Shown here one piece after another: positions 54,157 to 62,741 of a stretch of DNA of 64,000 nt (position 1 is its first letter; each line of letters begins with the position of its first letter). Both the position numbers and the translations under genes were made by a program. Source of the DNA: CAVROP01 sp050008495 (lineage in GTDB: Bacteria; Acidobacteriota; Terriglobia; UBA7540); contig JBEKMN010000006.1 in assembly GCA_050008495.1 (NCBI GenBank), positions 1-64,000 of the forward strand, written 5' to 3'. Below the pieces are notes generated by a model, which was not told the origin of the DNA, did no database searches, and worked only from the letters and a program-made list of their open reading frames with translations.

Positions 54157-54702
54157 CTATTTCTTTTGGTTGCGCAAATAGGTTTCGATCACTTGTGCGT
54201 CTGCGGGAGAGAGCGCGGGCACGGCCTTGCGGAGCATCCACATGAAATGGTCGACTTCTTCGGGTGCCATGGGGTGTCCGATGTTCTCGCCATCGGGTTT
54301 GCCGGGAACGGGCCGATTAGAGTTCGCAATCAGCTCGCCGTGTTCGCTGAGGAAGGCGAAGAAGGGCAGGCCGGTGCCTGTGGAGCCGAATTGGGCCTCG
54401 AGCCCCTCGCCGCCGGGCGTATTGAGGTTGGCTTTGTCGCCGCGCTCCTGCACGTCGATGCGGGCGATCACAAAGTTCCGGGCAAAGAAGGGCTGGATGG
54501 TGGGAGCCTCGATAAACCTATCGAGGCGCTTGCACCACCCGCACCAGGAGGCGCCGAAAATCAGAAAGATGTCTTGGTGCTGCGCGGCGGCTTGCGCTTT
54601 GGCGCTGTCGAGCACTTGTTGGGCGGTCGGCGGGCCTGCTGCTGTCAACGCCGGAATCCCAACGAGTAAGGCCAGTACTGCCGTCCGAAGGATGGTTTTC
54701 AT
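54157..54702 (-). CDS. Periplasmic thioredoxin-fold protein
   Basis: A 181-residue protein with a signal peptide (MKTILRTAVLALLVGIPALT) and a thioredoxin fold with a CGWC active site at C54-C57 (FLIFGASWCGWCKRLDR). It resembles the thioredoxin-like family associated with DUF255/Thioredoxin_7 proteins. Likely reduces or forms disulfides in exported proteins. It stands alone on the minus strand between repeats and a small antitoxin gene. The CGWC sequence differs from classical CGPC, which usually raises the redox potential. Confidence 0.85.
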   Translation of the reverse strand: MKTILRTAVLALLVGIPALTAAGPPTAQQVLDSAKAQAAAQHQDIFLIFGASWCGWCKRLDRFIEAPTIQPFFARNFVIARIDVQERGDKANLNTPGGEGLEAQFGSTGTGLPFFAFLSEHGELIANSNRPVPGKPDGENIGHPMAPEEVDHFMWMLRKAVPALSPADAQVIETYLRNQKK

Positions 54703-54815
54703 GGAAGGATTCTATGGCTCAGCCGCGCGATGTGTCAATCAGGTTCGGTGCAACGGGTAAGGCGTGAGTAGTCTCTCGTAGGCCTCGCGCAGACGGCTTA
54801 ACTTCAATGGAATAG

Positions 54816-55007
54816 CTATTCACGCAGTCGCCCTCTTCGGATAAGGTCCGCTTTGATCTTTTCGAGCGGTATCCCCTTTTCATGGCGGCGGGATTGTGAA
54901 ATCAAACCGTCCCAAAAATCCTCCAACAAGGCGCCATATTTTTTCAGGTCAATCTGAACGGCCACCTTGCGGCCCTTGTCGTCAGTGACGAACTGGATCC
55001 CAGTCAT
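54816..55007 (-). CDS. Small antitoxin-like protein (orphan)
   Basis: A 63-residue protein; residues 1-25 (GIQFVTDDKGRKVAVQIDLK) and the acidic/basic C-terminal helix (DFWDGLISQSRRHEKGIPLE) resemble Phd/RelB-like antitoxins that pair with small RNase toxins. No toxin frame is seen in the 113 bases downstream or before it; the nearest toxin belongs to a separate pair 440 bases away. AAGGAAAG lies before ATG 55007. It may be an orphan antitoxin or a remnant. Confidence 0.65.
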   Translation of the reverse strand: MTGIQFVTDDKGRKVAVQIDLKKYGALLEDFWDGLISQSRRHEKGIPLEKIKADLIRRGRLRE

Positions 55008-55056
55008 AAGTGCTTTCCTTCAGTTCCTATTCCCACTCTAACAGGTTCGAGTTGGG

Positions 55057-55449
55057 CTAATCGCTTGTGAGAAGATCCTCAATACTGACTTGGAGCGCCT
55101 TTGCCAGCTTCGCCACGGCAAGCACACTGCCGGGCTTGCGGCGCGTCTCGATATCGGCAAGGTACCCGGCGGCCACCCGTGCTGCTGCCGCAAGCTCCCT
55201 CTGTGAGCGTCCCCGCTTTTCGCGCCAAACCTTGACCGGGCTCTCTCCATCCAACAGCCGTCGCGCTTCACCAGCAGTAAGGTAATCGCGGCGAGCGGCC
55301 AGCTTACCCTTCCGCTCTTCATGCCTACGACGTTCGACCACCGCCGCGCGGTCGAGCGCGTCTTCGAGCTTACTCAGGAGTTGCGTCCAATCGCCACGAC
55401 TGACGGTCACCGTTTCGGGAGTTTCGCTCAGGATCTTAACGCCGTTCAT
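55057..55449 (-). CDS. Xre-family antitoxin (HTH)
   Basis: A 130-residue protein with an unusual N-terminal ~70-residue segment (charged, containing VERRRHEERKGKLAARR) and a C-terminal Xre/Cro HTH (SQRELAAAARVAAGYLADIE). It follows the RelE-type toxin in a toxin-first order, ATG overlapping the toxin's stop by four bases, as in HigBA-like loci. It probably binds the operon promoter together with the toxin. Confidence 0.85.
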   Translation of the reverse strand: MNGVKILSETPETVTVSRGDWTQLLSKLEDALDRAAVVERRRHEERKGKLAARRDYLTAGEARRLLDGESPVKVWREKRGRSQRELAAAARVAAGYLADIETRRKPGSVLAVAKLAKALQVSIEDLLTSD

Positions 55450-55697
55450 CGATACACCTCGCGTCGATGCGCCACCCTGTCGACAATCACATCACCTTCT
55501 TCAAGCGAGAAAACAGCCCTCCAGTCGCCTTGACGCACCCGAAACACACCCGGTTCGCCCACGAGCTGAACCACGTTAGGGTGGGGGGCGTGCGGCGCCT
55601 CGGCGATCTTCTCAAGCCGAGCCAGCAATCTTCGCGCGTCCGCTTTGGGCATCGCGGCAAGCTGCTTGAACACCGCCGGCGGGATAAGCAGCGCCAT
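55446..55697 (-). CDS. RelE/ParE-superfamily toxin
   Basis: An 83-residue protein with the RelE core: LLIPPAVFKQLAAMPKADAR, then PGVFRVRQGDWRAVFSLEEG and the C-terminal VDRVAHRREVYR. RelE toxins cleave mRNA in the ribosome; the conserved terminal arginine, histidine and tyrosine residues are present here. The antitoxin gene follows directly with an ATGA overlap. Toxin-first order is like higBA. Confidence 0.9.
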   Translation of the reverse strand: MALLIPPAVFKQLAAMPKADARRLLARLEKIAEAPHAPHPNVVQLVGEPGVFRVRQGDWRAVFSLEEGDVIVDRVAHRREVYR

Positions 55698-55897
55698 GAC
55701 CTATGCTCGCTCATAGCGAGCATCCAAGTCAACGATAATCTTGGCCCGGCGACAAGTGCGTGCAGCGTGCGAAGAATCTGCATTTGTTGGGATAGGGAGG
55801 CAGTTCCCGCTCTCTGGCGGGCGCCTGCTAGCGGGACCGGTTGGACCCGGCTGACAATGTGGATATACTGACGGCTTGAAATTCTGGGGTGTGTGCC

Positions 55898-58240
55898 ATG
55901 AAGCTTTTGTGTCTTCAGAAATCAGGAAGAGCCGCGGACCTCAAAAGCGGAGGTCCGCGCTACCCGCTACTGAGAACTGCGATCGGCGTTCTTCTGCTCG
56001 CCCAGTTTGTCTCGGCCCGTGGGCCGGGAGTCGCTTCGCCCTCGAGCGACGATTCCTTCTATCCTGTGGCGGTGTGGTACGGCGGCGGAAAAGCTCGCGC
56101 GCCGATGCTGGAGCGCGTGGACGCGGGCAGCGCTGAGCGTTGGGGAAAAGATCTGGATCAAATCAAAGCGGTGGGCTTCAACACCGTGAAGTGCTGGGTG
56201 GACTGGGCGACGGCGGAGCCCAAGCCGGGTGGGTTCGAATTCCAGAATCTTGATCTATTGATGCGGCTTGCCCAGGAGCGCGGACTGCGCGTGGTGGTGC
56301 AGATTTATCTCGATTCCGCTCCCGACTGGGTGGGCGAGAAGTATCCCGATGGCAAGTTTGTGGACCGCAGCGGCGCGGTGATTATTTCGCAGGCCGCTCC
56401 GGGGTTTTGCATCGATCATGAGGGCGTGCGCAGCGCGATCGTGAAGTTTCTGGAAGCGCTCTCCGGCGAGGCCAACAAGTTTTCGGCGCTTTACGGTTGG
56501 GACGCTTGGAGTGAGCCGCACGTGATTAACTGGGCTGAATTCCCTTATCTCAGCAATCCCGAATTCTGCTTCTGCCCATCGAGCCAGGCGCGCTTCCAGG
56601 AATGGTTGAAGAAGAAATACGGCACGCTCGAGGCGCTGAACGGCGCCTGGTACCGCGGCTTCGAGCGCTGGGAGCAGGTGGAGCCGCCGCGCGCCTCGAC
56701 GATTCTTTCTTACACCGATTACCTCGACTGGCGCGCCTATATCGACGACAAGCTGGCGGGCGACCTGCGCACGCGCGTTGAGGCCATCCGCAGCCGCGAC
56801 CACGCGCACGCCATCACCAGCCACGCGGCGGGGCCGGCGCTCTTCACTTCGCCCACGGACGGCTTCGGCGAACCCGACGATTTCAAGATGTCGGCGAGCG
56901 CCGACTTCTTCGGGACCTCGCTCTATCCCAAGCACGCCGAGTCCACGCACCCCTGGTCCTACCAGATGCTGGCCGCGGGGCTGGACTTCACGCGCTCGGC
57001 CGGGCACAGTTCCGGCAAGGGCTTCTGGATTGGCGAACTCCAGGCCGGCCAGGGCGTGACGGGCATGCGCATCGCGGAGCCTGTGGACTCGCACGATGAA
57101 GAGTTCTGGATGTGGAAAGTGCTTTCACACGGCGCGCGGGAGATTGCCGCGTATGCGTGGTACCCGATGAGCTCCGGCTACGAATCGAACGGATACGGCC
57201 TGATTAACCTGGACGGCACGCTGACGCCGCGGGCGCGCGCCGCCGGCAAGGTGGCACAGGAGATCGCGCAGAACGGCGGCGATCTGCTGGCCAGCGAGCC
57301 AGCCCGCGCGCAGGCAGCGGTCCTCTTCAATCGGCTCTCTTACATGGTGGGCGGGTCGGAGCCCTCGCTCTCGAAGCTGGGCAACGCCACGCGCGATTCG
57401 CTCGAGGGCGTGCACCGGGCGTTCTTCGAGCAGCAGATCCCGGTAGACTTCGTCCATCCCATGGACGTGGTGGGCGATAAGCTGGGCCAGTACAAGATTC
57501 TGTTTCTGCTTTTTCCGGTGATGCTCTCAAGAAATGTTGCCGAGGGAGTGCAGCGCTACATCCGCGACGGCGGAACCGTGGTGGCGGAAGCGCGCCTGGC
57601 TTGGAACGACGAGCGCGGCTTTTCCAGCGATGAGGTGCCGGGCATGGGCCTGGCCGAGGTATTCGGCGCGCGCGAGAAAGTGATCCGCCCGGTCGAGAAG
57701 CCGGAAGTTATCCTGGAGCCTGACGCCGGGCTGCCCGGTTGCGCGCCCGGCACTCGCGCCGCTGCGACGGCGTTCGAGGAGGAATTGGATCCCTTGCCCG
57801 GCGCGCGCGTGCTGGCCCGCTTCGCGGACGGCGCGCCCGCCATCGTCGAGAACATCTATGGCAAGGGGAAGGCGATTCTGGTGGGATCGTTCCTGGCCGT
57901 GGCCTTCCAGCGGCAGCACGACGAGGCGACGAAACAAGTGCTGTTGGGCTTTGCGCGCGCCGCGGGCGTGGCGCCGGACGTGACCGTCTCGGGCGAGAAC
58001 AGCAGCCAAGTGGAAGTGCGGCGGCTGGAGGGAAAGGACGTACAATTCCTCTTTGCCTTTAACCACTCTGAGCATGCCGCCGCGGCGAAGATTTCGGTCC
58101 GTGTCCCGTGGGCAGTGGGCGAGGCTCGCAGCTTGAACGGCGAGCAACGAGTTTCATTCCGTCAGTCTGGCGATGGGTTATTGATCGAAGCTCCGCTGGC
58201 TGCTCAAGGAATTTGGGTTGTTCGATTGGACTGCAAATGA
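55898..58240 (+). CDS. GH42-family beta-galactosidase, exported
   Basis: A 780-residue glycoside hydrolase of GH42 type. TIM barrel with acid/base E206 in DAWSEPH and nucleophile E380 in WIGELQAG; residues ~420-620 form the trimerisation-like domain, the rest a beta domain. The N-terminus includes KSGRAADLKSGGPRY and then RTAIGVLLLAQFVSA, a signal peptide starting unusually late; the intervening residues are encoded by a 9-bp-stem hairpin repeat (55933-55959). ATG 55898 follows GGGGTG; GTG 55889 is also possible. Expected to release galactose from beta-galactosides. Sugar kinase, SIS and transporter genes follow on the same strand. Confidence 0.9.
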   Translation: MKLLCLQKSGRAADLKSGGPRYPLLRTAIGVLLLAQFVSARGPGVASPSSDDSFYPVAVWYGGGKARAPMLERVDAGSAERWGKDLDQIKAVGFNTVKCWVDWATAEPKPGGFEFQNLDLLMRLAQERGLRVVVQIYLDSAPDWVGEKYPDGKFVDRSGAVIISQAAPGFCIDHEGVRSAIVKFLEALSGEANKFSALYGWDAWSEPHVINWAEFPYLSNPEFCFCPSSQARFQEWLKKKYGTLEALNGAWYRGFERWEQVEPPRASTILSYTDYLDWRAYIDDKLAGDLRTRVEAIRSRDHAHAITSHAAGPALFTSPTDGFGEPDDFKMSASADFFGTSLYPKHAESTHPWSYQMLAAGLDFTRSAGHSSGKGFWIGELQAGQGVTGMRIAEPVDSHDEEFWMWKVLSHGAREIAAYAWYPMSSGYESNGYGLINLDGTLTPRARAAGKVAQEIAQNGGDLLASEPARAQAAVLFNRLSYMVGGSEPSLSKLGNATRDSLEGVHRAFFEQQIPVDFVHPMDVVGDKLGQYKILFLLFPVMLSRNVAEGVQRYIRDGGTVVAEARLAWNDERGFSSDEVPGMGLAEVFGAREKVIRPVEKPEVILEPDAGLPGCAPGTRAAATAFEEELDPLPGARVLARFADGAPAIVENIYGKGKAILVGSFLAVAFQRQHDEATKQVLLGFARAAGVAPDVTVSGENSSQVEVRRLEGKDVQFLFAFNHSEHAAAAKISVRVPWAVGEARSLNGEQRVSFRQSGDGLLIEAPLAAQGIWVVRLDCK
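55933..55959 (+). repeat. Hairpin repeat inside the GH42 N-terminus
   Basis: Perfect 9-bp stem CGCGGACCT (55933-55941) and AGGTCCGCG (55951-55959) with a nine-base loop. It resembles the dispersed GC-rich hairpins near 17660 and 35341 and contributes in-frame codons to the N-terminus. Confidence 0.7.
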
Positions 58241-58244
58241 CCAG

Positions 58245-58308
58245 GTAGCACAGGCACTCTTGCCTGTGGTCAATTCTTAGAAGGCACAGGCAGGAGTGCC
58301 TGCGCTAC
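58245..58308. repeat. Inverted repeat, GTAGCACAGGCACTC family
   Basis: Arm GTAGCACAGGCACTCTTGCC (from 58245) and its near reverse complement ending TGCGCTAC at 58308. The same element recurs at 60140-60210, after the SIS gene. It could act as a bidirectional transcription brake between genes, but no T-run is present. Confidence 0.75.
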
Positions 58309-58315
58309 TTGCGCG

Positions 58316-59371
58316 ATGACTAACCAACTTGTTCTAGGTCTGGACCTCGGCGGAACGAAAATCGCCGCCGGCGTTGTCAATTCGCGGGGGAAAGTCTTCT
58401 CGAGCGTGCGGGTGGTGACGCCCGCCCAAGGCGTGAAGACCGATCTGGCTGCGCTGTTCGACGCGGCGCACGCCGCGGTGAGCGCGGCGAAGATTCCTTG
58501 GAAAAGCATACGGGCGGTCGGGGTGGGAGTGCCCGGGGCATTCGATCCGCGAGCAGAAACCGTGTGGGCGCCGAACCTGCCCGGCTGGTCAAAGGTCCGC
58601 TTGAGGCGGCTTCTGGAAGACGCCCTGCAACGTCCTGTCTTTGTCGAAAGCGACCGCAACGTGCAGGCGTTAGCTGAAGCCTGGCTCGGTTTAGGGGCAA
58701 AACGGCGGGTCCGGAATCTGGTCTTCTTGACGGTGGGAACGGGGATCGGCGCCGGGCTGATCTGCGAGGGGCGATTGATTCCCGGGGCCCATGGCGTCGC
58801 CGGGGCTGCGGGTTGGATGGTGATCGACCGGCAGTGGAAGCCGGAATACGGCCGTGTGGGATGCTTTGAGGCATTGGGCGCCGGGCCGGCGGTGGCCAGG
58901 CTGGGTAAGTTGGCTTGGGAAAAAGGCGGCAGCGGCGAAATGCCAAAGCACGATTTCAGATTTCAAATTCCAGATTCCAAATCTCAAAACAACACAGTTC
59001 GAGATTCCACATCTCAGATCACTAGTCTTCCGGATTCCAAAATCCGGGCGAGCATTACTGCCGAAGTTGTGGCAGCCGCGGCACGCCGCGGCGACAAGGC
59101 TGCGCGTCGAGTGCTGGAAGAGATTGGCACGAATCTGGGGTTGGGAGTGGCCAATATCGTGTGCCTGCTGAACCCCGAGGTGGTGGTTTTGGGCGGCGGG
59201 TTGGCTGGGATCGGAACTCTGCTCCTCGCGCCGCTCCGCAAGGCTTTGCGCCAATGGGGCCAGCCGCTGGCCCGAAAGCAAGTTCGCATTGTGCTATCGC
59301 GTCTGGGAGAGCAGGCCGGGATTTTAGGCGCAGCACGGTATGCCTTACTAAAAATGGAGGAAACTGGATAA
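58316..59371 (+). CDS. ROK-family sugar kinase with repeat-derived insertion
   Basis: A 351-residue ROK protein: ATP motif DLGGTKIAAGVV, catalytic D in VESDRNVQALAEAW, GTGIGAGLI. The usual ROK zinc site CxCGxxGCxE is reduced to GRVGCFEAL, so zinc binding is doubtful. Residues ~212-245 (DFRFQIPDSKSQNNTVRDST) are encoded by a low-complexity ATTTCAAATTCCAGATTCC-type repeat, absent from ordinary ROK proteins; a related sequence occurs at 27930-27962. There is no HTH, so it is a kinase rather than a repressor; glucose, ManNAc or similar are usual substrates. It overlaps the SIS gene by one base (TAATG). Confidence 0.87.
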   Translation: MTNQLVLGLDLGGTKIAAGVVNSRGKVFSSVRVVTPAQGVKTDLAALFDAAHAAVSAAKIPWKSIRAVGVGVPGAFDPRAETVWAPNLPGWSKVRLRRLLEDALQRPVFVESDRNVQALAEAWLGLGAKRRVRNLVFLTVGTGIGAGLICEGRLIPGAHGVAGAAGWMVIDRQWKPEYGRVGCFEALGAGPAVARLGKLAWEKGGSGEMPKHDFRFQIPDSKSQNNTVRDSTSQITSLPDSKIRASITAEVVAAAARRGDKAARRVLEEIGTNLGLGVANIVCLLNPEVVVLGGGLAGIGTLLLAPLRKALRQWGQPLARKQVRIVLSRLGEQAGILGAARYALLKMEETG

Positions 59372-60123
59372 TGTCAGCAGAAGCGTATTTCGCAGAAGCA
59401 CAGAAGATTTACGACCGGATTCGTTCCACGCAAGGCGGAAACATCCGGAAGGCCGCAGAGTTTTGCGCGGACTCGATTTCGCACGGGGGATTGGTTCATC
59501 TGTTTGGCAGCGGGCATTCGGTGATTCCCGTCATGGATGTCTTCCCACGTTACGGCAGCTTTGCCGGTTTTCATCCTTTGATGGACGCCCGGCTGATGTG
59601 GACGCAAGTGCTTGGCTCGGGCGGCGTGCGCGAATTATTGAAGCTGGAACGGACGGAAGGATACGTCGCCACGTTTCTCAGCAACTTCAAGTTTGAGGCG
59701 ATTGACACCATGGTGGTTTACTCGCACGGTGGACTGAACGCCGCGGGAATCGATGTGGCCCTGCACGCCAAAGCGCTGGGGTTGAAGGTGGTCGCCGTCA
59801 CCTCGCTCGAGAACGCGCGAATTGCCAAGACCACACACTCCAGCGGCAAAAAGCTCGCTGATTTGGGCGACGTGGTGATCGACAACTGCTGCCCGCCGCG
59901 GGATTCTCTCGTTGACGTGGCCGGCATTCCGGTGGGCGCCAGTTCCACCCTGGCGGTGATTGCCATTTCCATGGCTCTGACGGCAGAGATCGCGGCCGAG
60001 CTTGCGCAACGCGGCGTGAAATTCCGAGCCTTTGTTTCTCCCAATGTCACGACGGTCGGTCCGGATAACAATCGTCAGGTGTTTGACGATTACATCGCCA
60101 GGGTCGCGCCGCGTATGCGGTGA
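59371..60123 (+). CDS. SIS-domain phosphosugar-binding protein
   Basis: A 250-residue protein of the sugar isomerase (SIS) family, UPF0309-like: AAEFCADSISHGGLVHLFGS, GSGHSVIPVMDVFPRYGSF and VAGIPVGASSTLAVIAI. It has no kinase or glutaminase domain. In such loci these proteins isomerise, epimerise or sense phosphosugars. GGAGG lies ten bases before ATG 59371; the start overlaps the ROK stop, implying a coupled pair acting on one sugar phosphate. A longer in-frame start at 59161 lies wholly within the ROK gene and is not supported. Confidence 0.87.
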   Translation: MSAEAYFAEAQKIYDRIRSTQGGNIRKAAEFCADSISHGGLVHLFGSGHSVIPVMDVFPRYGSFAGFHPLMDARLMWTQVLGSGGVRELLKLERTEGYVATFLSNFKFEAIDTMVVYSHGGLNAAGIDVALHAKALGLKVVAVTSLENARIAKTTHSSGKKLADLGDVVIDNCCPPRDSLVDVAGIPVGASSTLAVIAISMALTAEIAAELAQRGVKFRAFVSPNVTTVGPDNNRQVFDDYIARVAPRMR

Positions 60124-60139
60124 GGTTCGACACGGGCTT

Positions 60140-60210
60140 GTAGCACAGGCACTCTTGCCTGTGCCTGGGGCTTGCTCATTCCGCGGCACAGGCAGGAGTG
60201 CCTGTGCTAC
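60140..60210. repeat. Inverted repeat, GTAGCACAGGCACTC family (second copy)
   Basis: Arms from 60140 and ending 60210 match the repeat at 58245-58308, with a slightly longer loop. The two copies bracket the ROK/SIS pair. Confidence 0.75.
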
Positions 60211-60234
60211 TTGATCCACCGTGAGGGCTGATTC

Positions 60235-61233
60235 ATGTTGAGTTGGGCTGGGATTGTTCTGGCGGGGTTATTGAACGGCAGTTTCGCGGTCCCCTTGAAG
60301 ACGACGCGCGTCTGGAAGTTCAACCACATCTGGACTCTGCATTCGCTGCTGGCGATGGGCATAATGCCATGGATTGTTGTGTTGGCGGCCGTGCCGGGCT
60401 GGCGCGAGATTCTGAGCCGCGTCCCGGAGCGGGGCTGGATGATCTTGGTCGGGTGGGGAGTGCTGTTTGGCATCGCCTCGTTGCTGTACGGCATCGCCGT
60501 GGACCTGCTCGGAATCGCGCTCGGATTCGCTATCCAATTGGGGCTCTCGATCGTGCTGGGGGCGTTGCTGCCTCTGTTCTGGGCAGGGGCATTCGAATTG
60601 AGATCGCAAGGAGATTGGTTCTTCGTTCTGGGGCTCGCCCTGATGGTGGCGGGAGTCATCTTGTGCGCTCAGGCCGGCGGGAGCAAAGGTGAGGCCGGCA
60701 GTTCCAGTGCCAAGCGGTTCCGCCTGGGACTCCTGATTGCTATTGTTGGGGGCGTCCTGGCGCCCACGCTCAATTTCGGCATTCAGTACGGAACTGCCCT
60801 TCTCAGCAAAGGCGCGGGGACGGGTTCGAAACAGGGGTTCCCGGTCGAAGTCTATCTTGCCTGGGCAGTGTTCCTCTCGTCGGCTTCCGTGGTGCAGGCC
60901 GGATACTGTTTCGGGCGCGCCGTCCGTGAACACTCGACGGCAGTCTTCGCCGCGGGGATGCGCACTCGTGACGCGCTCCAGGTGCCCGCCATGAGTCTGC
61001 TTTGGATTGCCAGCGTGTTTGTCTACGGGCGCAGCGCCTTTGGCCTGGGCTCGCTGGGGAACAGTTTTGGGTGGCCGGTTTTCGTCGCCTTGATTATTCT
61101 CACCTCCAATGCCTGGGGCGTTTTGCTGGCAGAGTGGAAACAAGCCACCCGGGCAGCGTTCCTCCGCATGATCGCCGGAAGCGCCGTGCTCATCTTTGCA
61201 GCGTTCCTCATCGGGCAGAGCAAGCGAGGCTAG
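60235..61233 (+). CDS. RhaT-family sugar transporter (L-rhamnose/H+ symporter-like)
   Basis: A 332-residue, ten-helix protein of the drug/metabolite superfamily RhaT branch: GIVLAGLLNGSFAVPLKTTR with the N-terminal NGSF motif, ILVGWGVLFGIASLLYGIAV and LGIALGFAIQLGLSIVLGAL. Known RhaT imports L-rhamnose with protons across the inner membrane. The two rhamnosidases at 14.9-22.0 kb support a rhamnose link, but the immediate neighbours (GH42, ROK, SIS) would also suit another sugar. It ends exactly one base before the convergent hydrolase gene. Confidence 0.85.
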   Translation: MLSWAGIVLAGLLNGSFAVPLKTTRVWKFNHIWTLHSLLAMGIMPWIVVLAAVPGWREILSRVPERGWMILVGWGVLFGIASLLYGIAVDLLGIALGFAIQLGLSIVLGALLPLFWAGAFELRSQGDWFFVLGLALMVAGVILCAQAGGSKGEAGSSSAKRFRLGLLIAIVGGVLAPTLNFGIQYGTALLSKGAGTGSKQGFPVEVYLAWAVFLSSASVVQAGYCFGRAVREHSTAVFAAGMRTRDALQVPAMSLLWIASVFVYGRSAFGLGSLGNSFGWPVFVALIILTSNAWGVLLAEWKQATRAAFLRMIAGSAVLIFAAFLIGQSKRG

Positions 61234-62547
61234 TTACACCCAGCGGTTAAACCACTCCAGCATGAGTTGCTGGGCGCGGGCGGGGAACTTGTGCGGACCG
61301 TCGTAGGTATAGGTGGTGAAGCGTTCCGGTTTGCCGATGGCTTCATAACACTGGCGCAGAGTGCGGAAAGCGGAGAGCACGCCCTGGGTCGAGAACAGGC
61401 CGTCGCGCCAGCCGTGTACGACCATGAGCGGGTTGGGCATGGTGAGCGATCCCACATCAGGATAATCGAGGTACTTCAGCAGGCCGGGTGTGACTCCCGA
61501 GATGATCGTGTGGGGCTCGAATCCGGGGACCAGATCCCGCCACGAGGTCATCCAACCCGCCACACAGGCCGCTTTGATACGGGGATCCAAGCCGGCGAGG
61601 AAATTCGACCGGTAGCCTCCCACCGACAGCCCCACACAGGCGATGCGGTTGGGATTCACTTCGGGCCGCGTCAGAAGATAGTCGACCGTGCGGATGTCAT
61701 CCCAGGCCAGAACGCCTGCCCAGGTGAAGCCCGACATGAGCATATTCCGCAGAACATAACCTTCGGCTCCGCCACTTCTGGCATTGAGTTTGGCGATGGT
61801 TTCAGCCGGCTCCTGTTTGCTGCGGTCGTTGATGCCCTCCTCGAGGTCCGAATCCAGGAGCAGGCGCCTTTCACCGAAATAGAACATGTCGATCACGATC
61901 ACCGCATAACCATGGCGCGCCAGTGTGACCGGATAACTGAGCCCATCGTAGGCGTCGCGCCGATACTCGACCAACGCGGCGTGCTCGTTCTCGGTCTCGA
62001 CAATCTTTTCCTTTCCCCAGTAATAGAATCCGCCGTGGCAATGCAGCGCTACAACGGCAGGCACGGGAAACTTCGCGCCCTTGGGGATTAGAAAATACGC
62101 GGGTACCTCGATATCCGGCGTGGTGTGAAATCGGAGGTATTCTCGAACGTAATCGCCCTTGTCCACTCGCTCGATGACTTTGGGTATGGGGTCGAACTCC
62201 GCGGGACGGTACAGGAACAGATCGAAAACTCTGGCGCGCGCATCGGCCTTCCAGGCTTCGAGGTTCTTTGGACGGACTTTAAGGTAGGAAAGACTCGATG
62301 GAGCCTCTTCCTGCACCTGCTTAATCATCGGATAAATGCTGCCGAGACCTGACCCCTTCCACTTTTTGGAGGGATCCGCTTGTAGATTTGAAGTCGGTGC
62401 ACTGGCTTCAGCTTGGGGCGGGGGCGCGGCTGCCGGTGCTATTCCGGTGAGTGCCAATGCGCTCGAGACGCTCAGTGCCTGTAGGATTTCCCGGCGTGTG
62501 GGACCCATGCTTGCGGACGCTTCACATTTTGCGGCAATGTTGCTCAT
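61234..62547 (-). CDS. Tat-exported alpha/beta-hydrolase (putative acetyl/xylan esterase type)
   Basis: A 437-residue protein with a Tat leader (TRREILQALSVSSALALTG) and an alpha/beta-hydrolase of the dienelactone-hydrolase/Abhydrolase_7 kind: VPAVVALHCHGGFYYWGKEK (oxyanion), IACVGLSVGGYRS (nucleophile serine), MVVHGWRDGLF (acid) and YDGPHKFPA (histidine). GGAGG lies five bases before ATG 62547. It probably hydrolyses esters on extracellular glycans. It ends directly against the RhaT-type gene. An inverted repeat at 62588-62623 lies in its promoter region. Confidence 0.8.
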   Translation of the reverse strand: MSNIAAKCEASASMGPTRREILQALSVSSALALTGIAPAAAPPPQAEASAPTSNLQADPSKKWKGSGLGSIYPMIKQVQEEAPSSLSYLKVRPKNLEAWKADARARVFDLFLYRPAEFDPIPKVIERVDKGDYVREYLRFHTTPDIEVPAYFLIPKGAKFPVPAVVALHCHGGFYYWGKEKIVETENEHAALVEYRRDAYDGLSYPVTLARHGYAVIVIDMFYFGERRLLLDSDLEEGINDRSKQEPAETIAKLNARSGGAEGYVLRNMLMSGFTWAGVLAWDDIRTVDYLLTRPEVNPNRIACVGLSVGGYRSNFLAGLDPRIKAACVAGWMTSWRDLVPGFEPHTIISGVTPGLLKYLDYPDVGSLTMPNPLMVVHGWRDGLFSTQGVLSAFRTLRQCYEAIGKPERFTTYTYDGPHKFPARAQQLMLEWFNRWV

Positions 62548-62587
62548 GAGGACCTCCGGGCGACGCGCAATGTGTGAACAGCGCGGC

Positions 62588-62623
62588 CGGTCATTGGAAA
62601 ACGTATTGTTTCACAAATGACCG
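62588..62623. promoter_or_regulatory. Inverted repeat in a divergent promoter region
   Basis: CGGTCATT (62588-62595) and AATGACCG (62616-62623), eight bases each with a 20-base spacer, lie between the divergent hydrolase and sigma-factor genes. The spacing suggests a dimeric regulator binding across two helix turns. No strong -35/-10 pair is visible; TATTCT near 62630 is a weak -10. Confidence 0.45.
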
Positions 62624-62741
62624 ATCTTGTATTCTACGATGCTATCAAGTTTGAAGCGGGCCTCCCGAGCGTGTGCGGCCGGGGATGCCGAGCTGAGTAA
62701 ATCAGAAGCGGAAAGAAATTTGAGGGGCGCCGCAAACTTTT

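Noticed and set aside
59161..59370. N-terminal extension of the SIS protein
   Set aside because: Lies wholly within the ROK gene in another frame; ATG 59371 has a good ribosome site.
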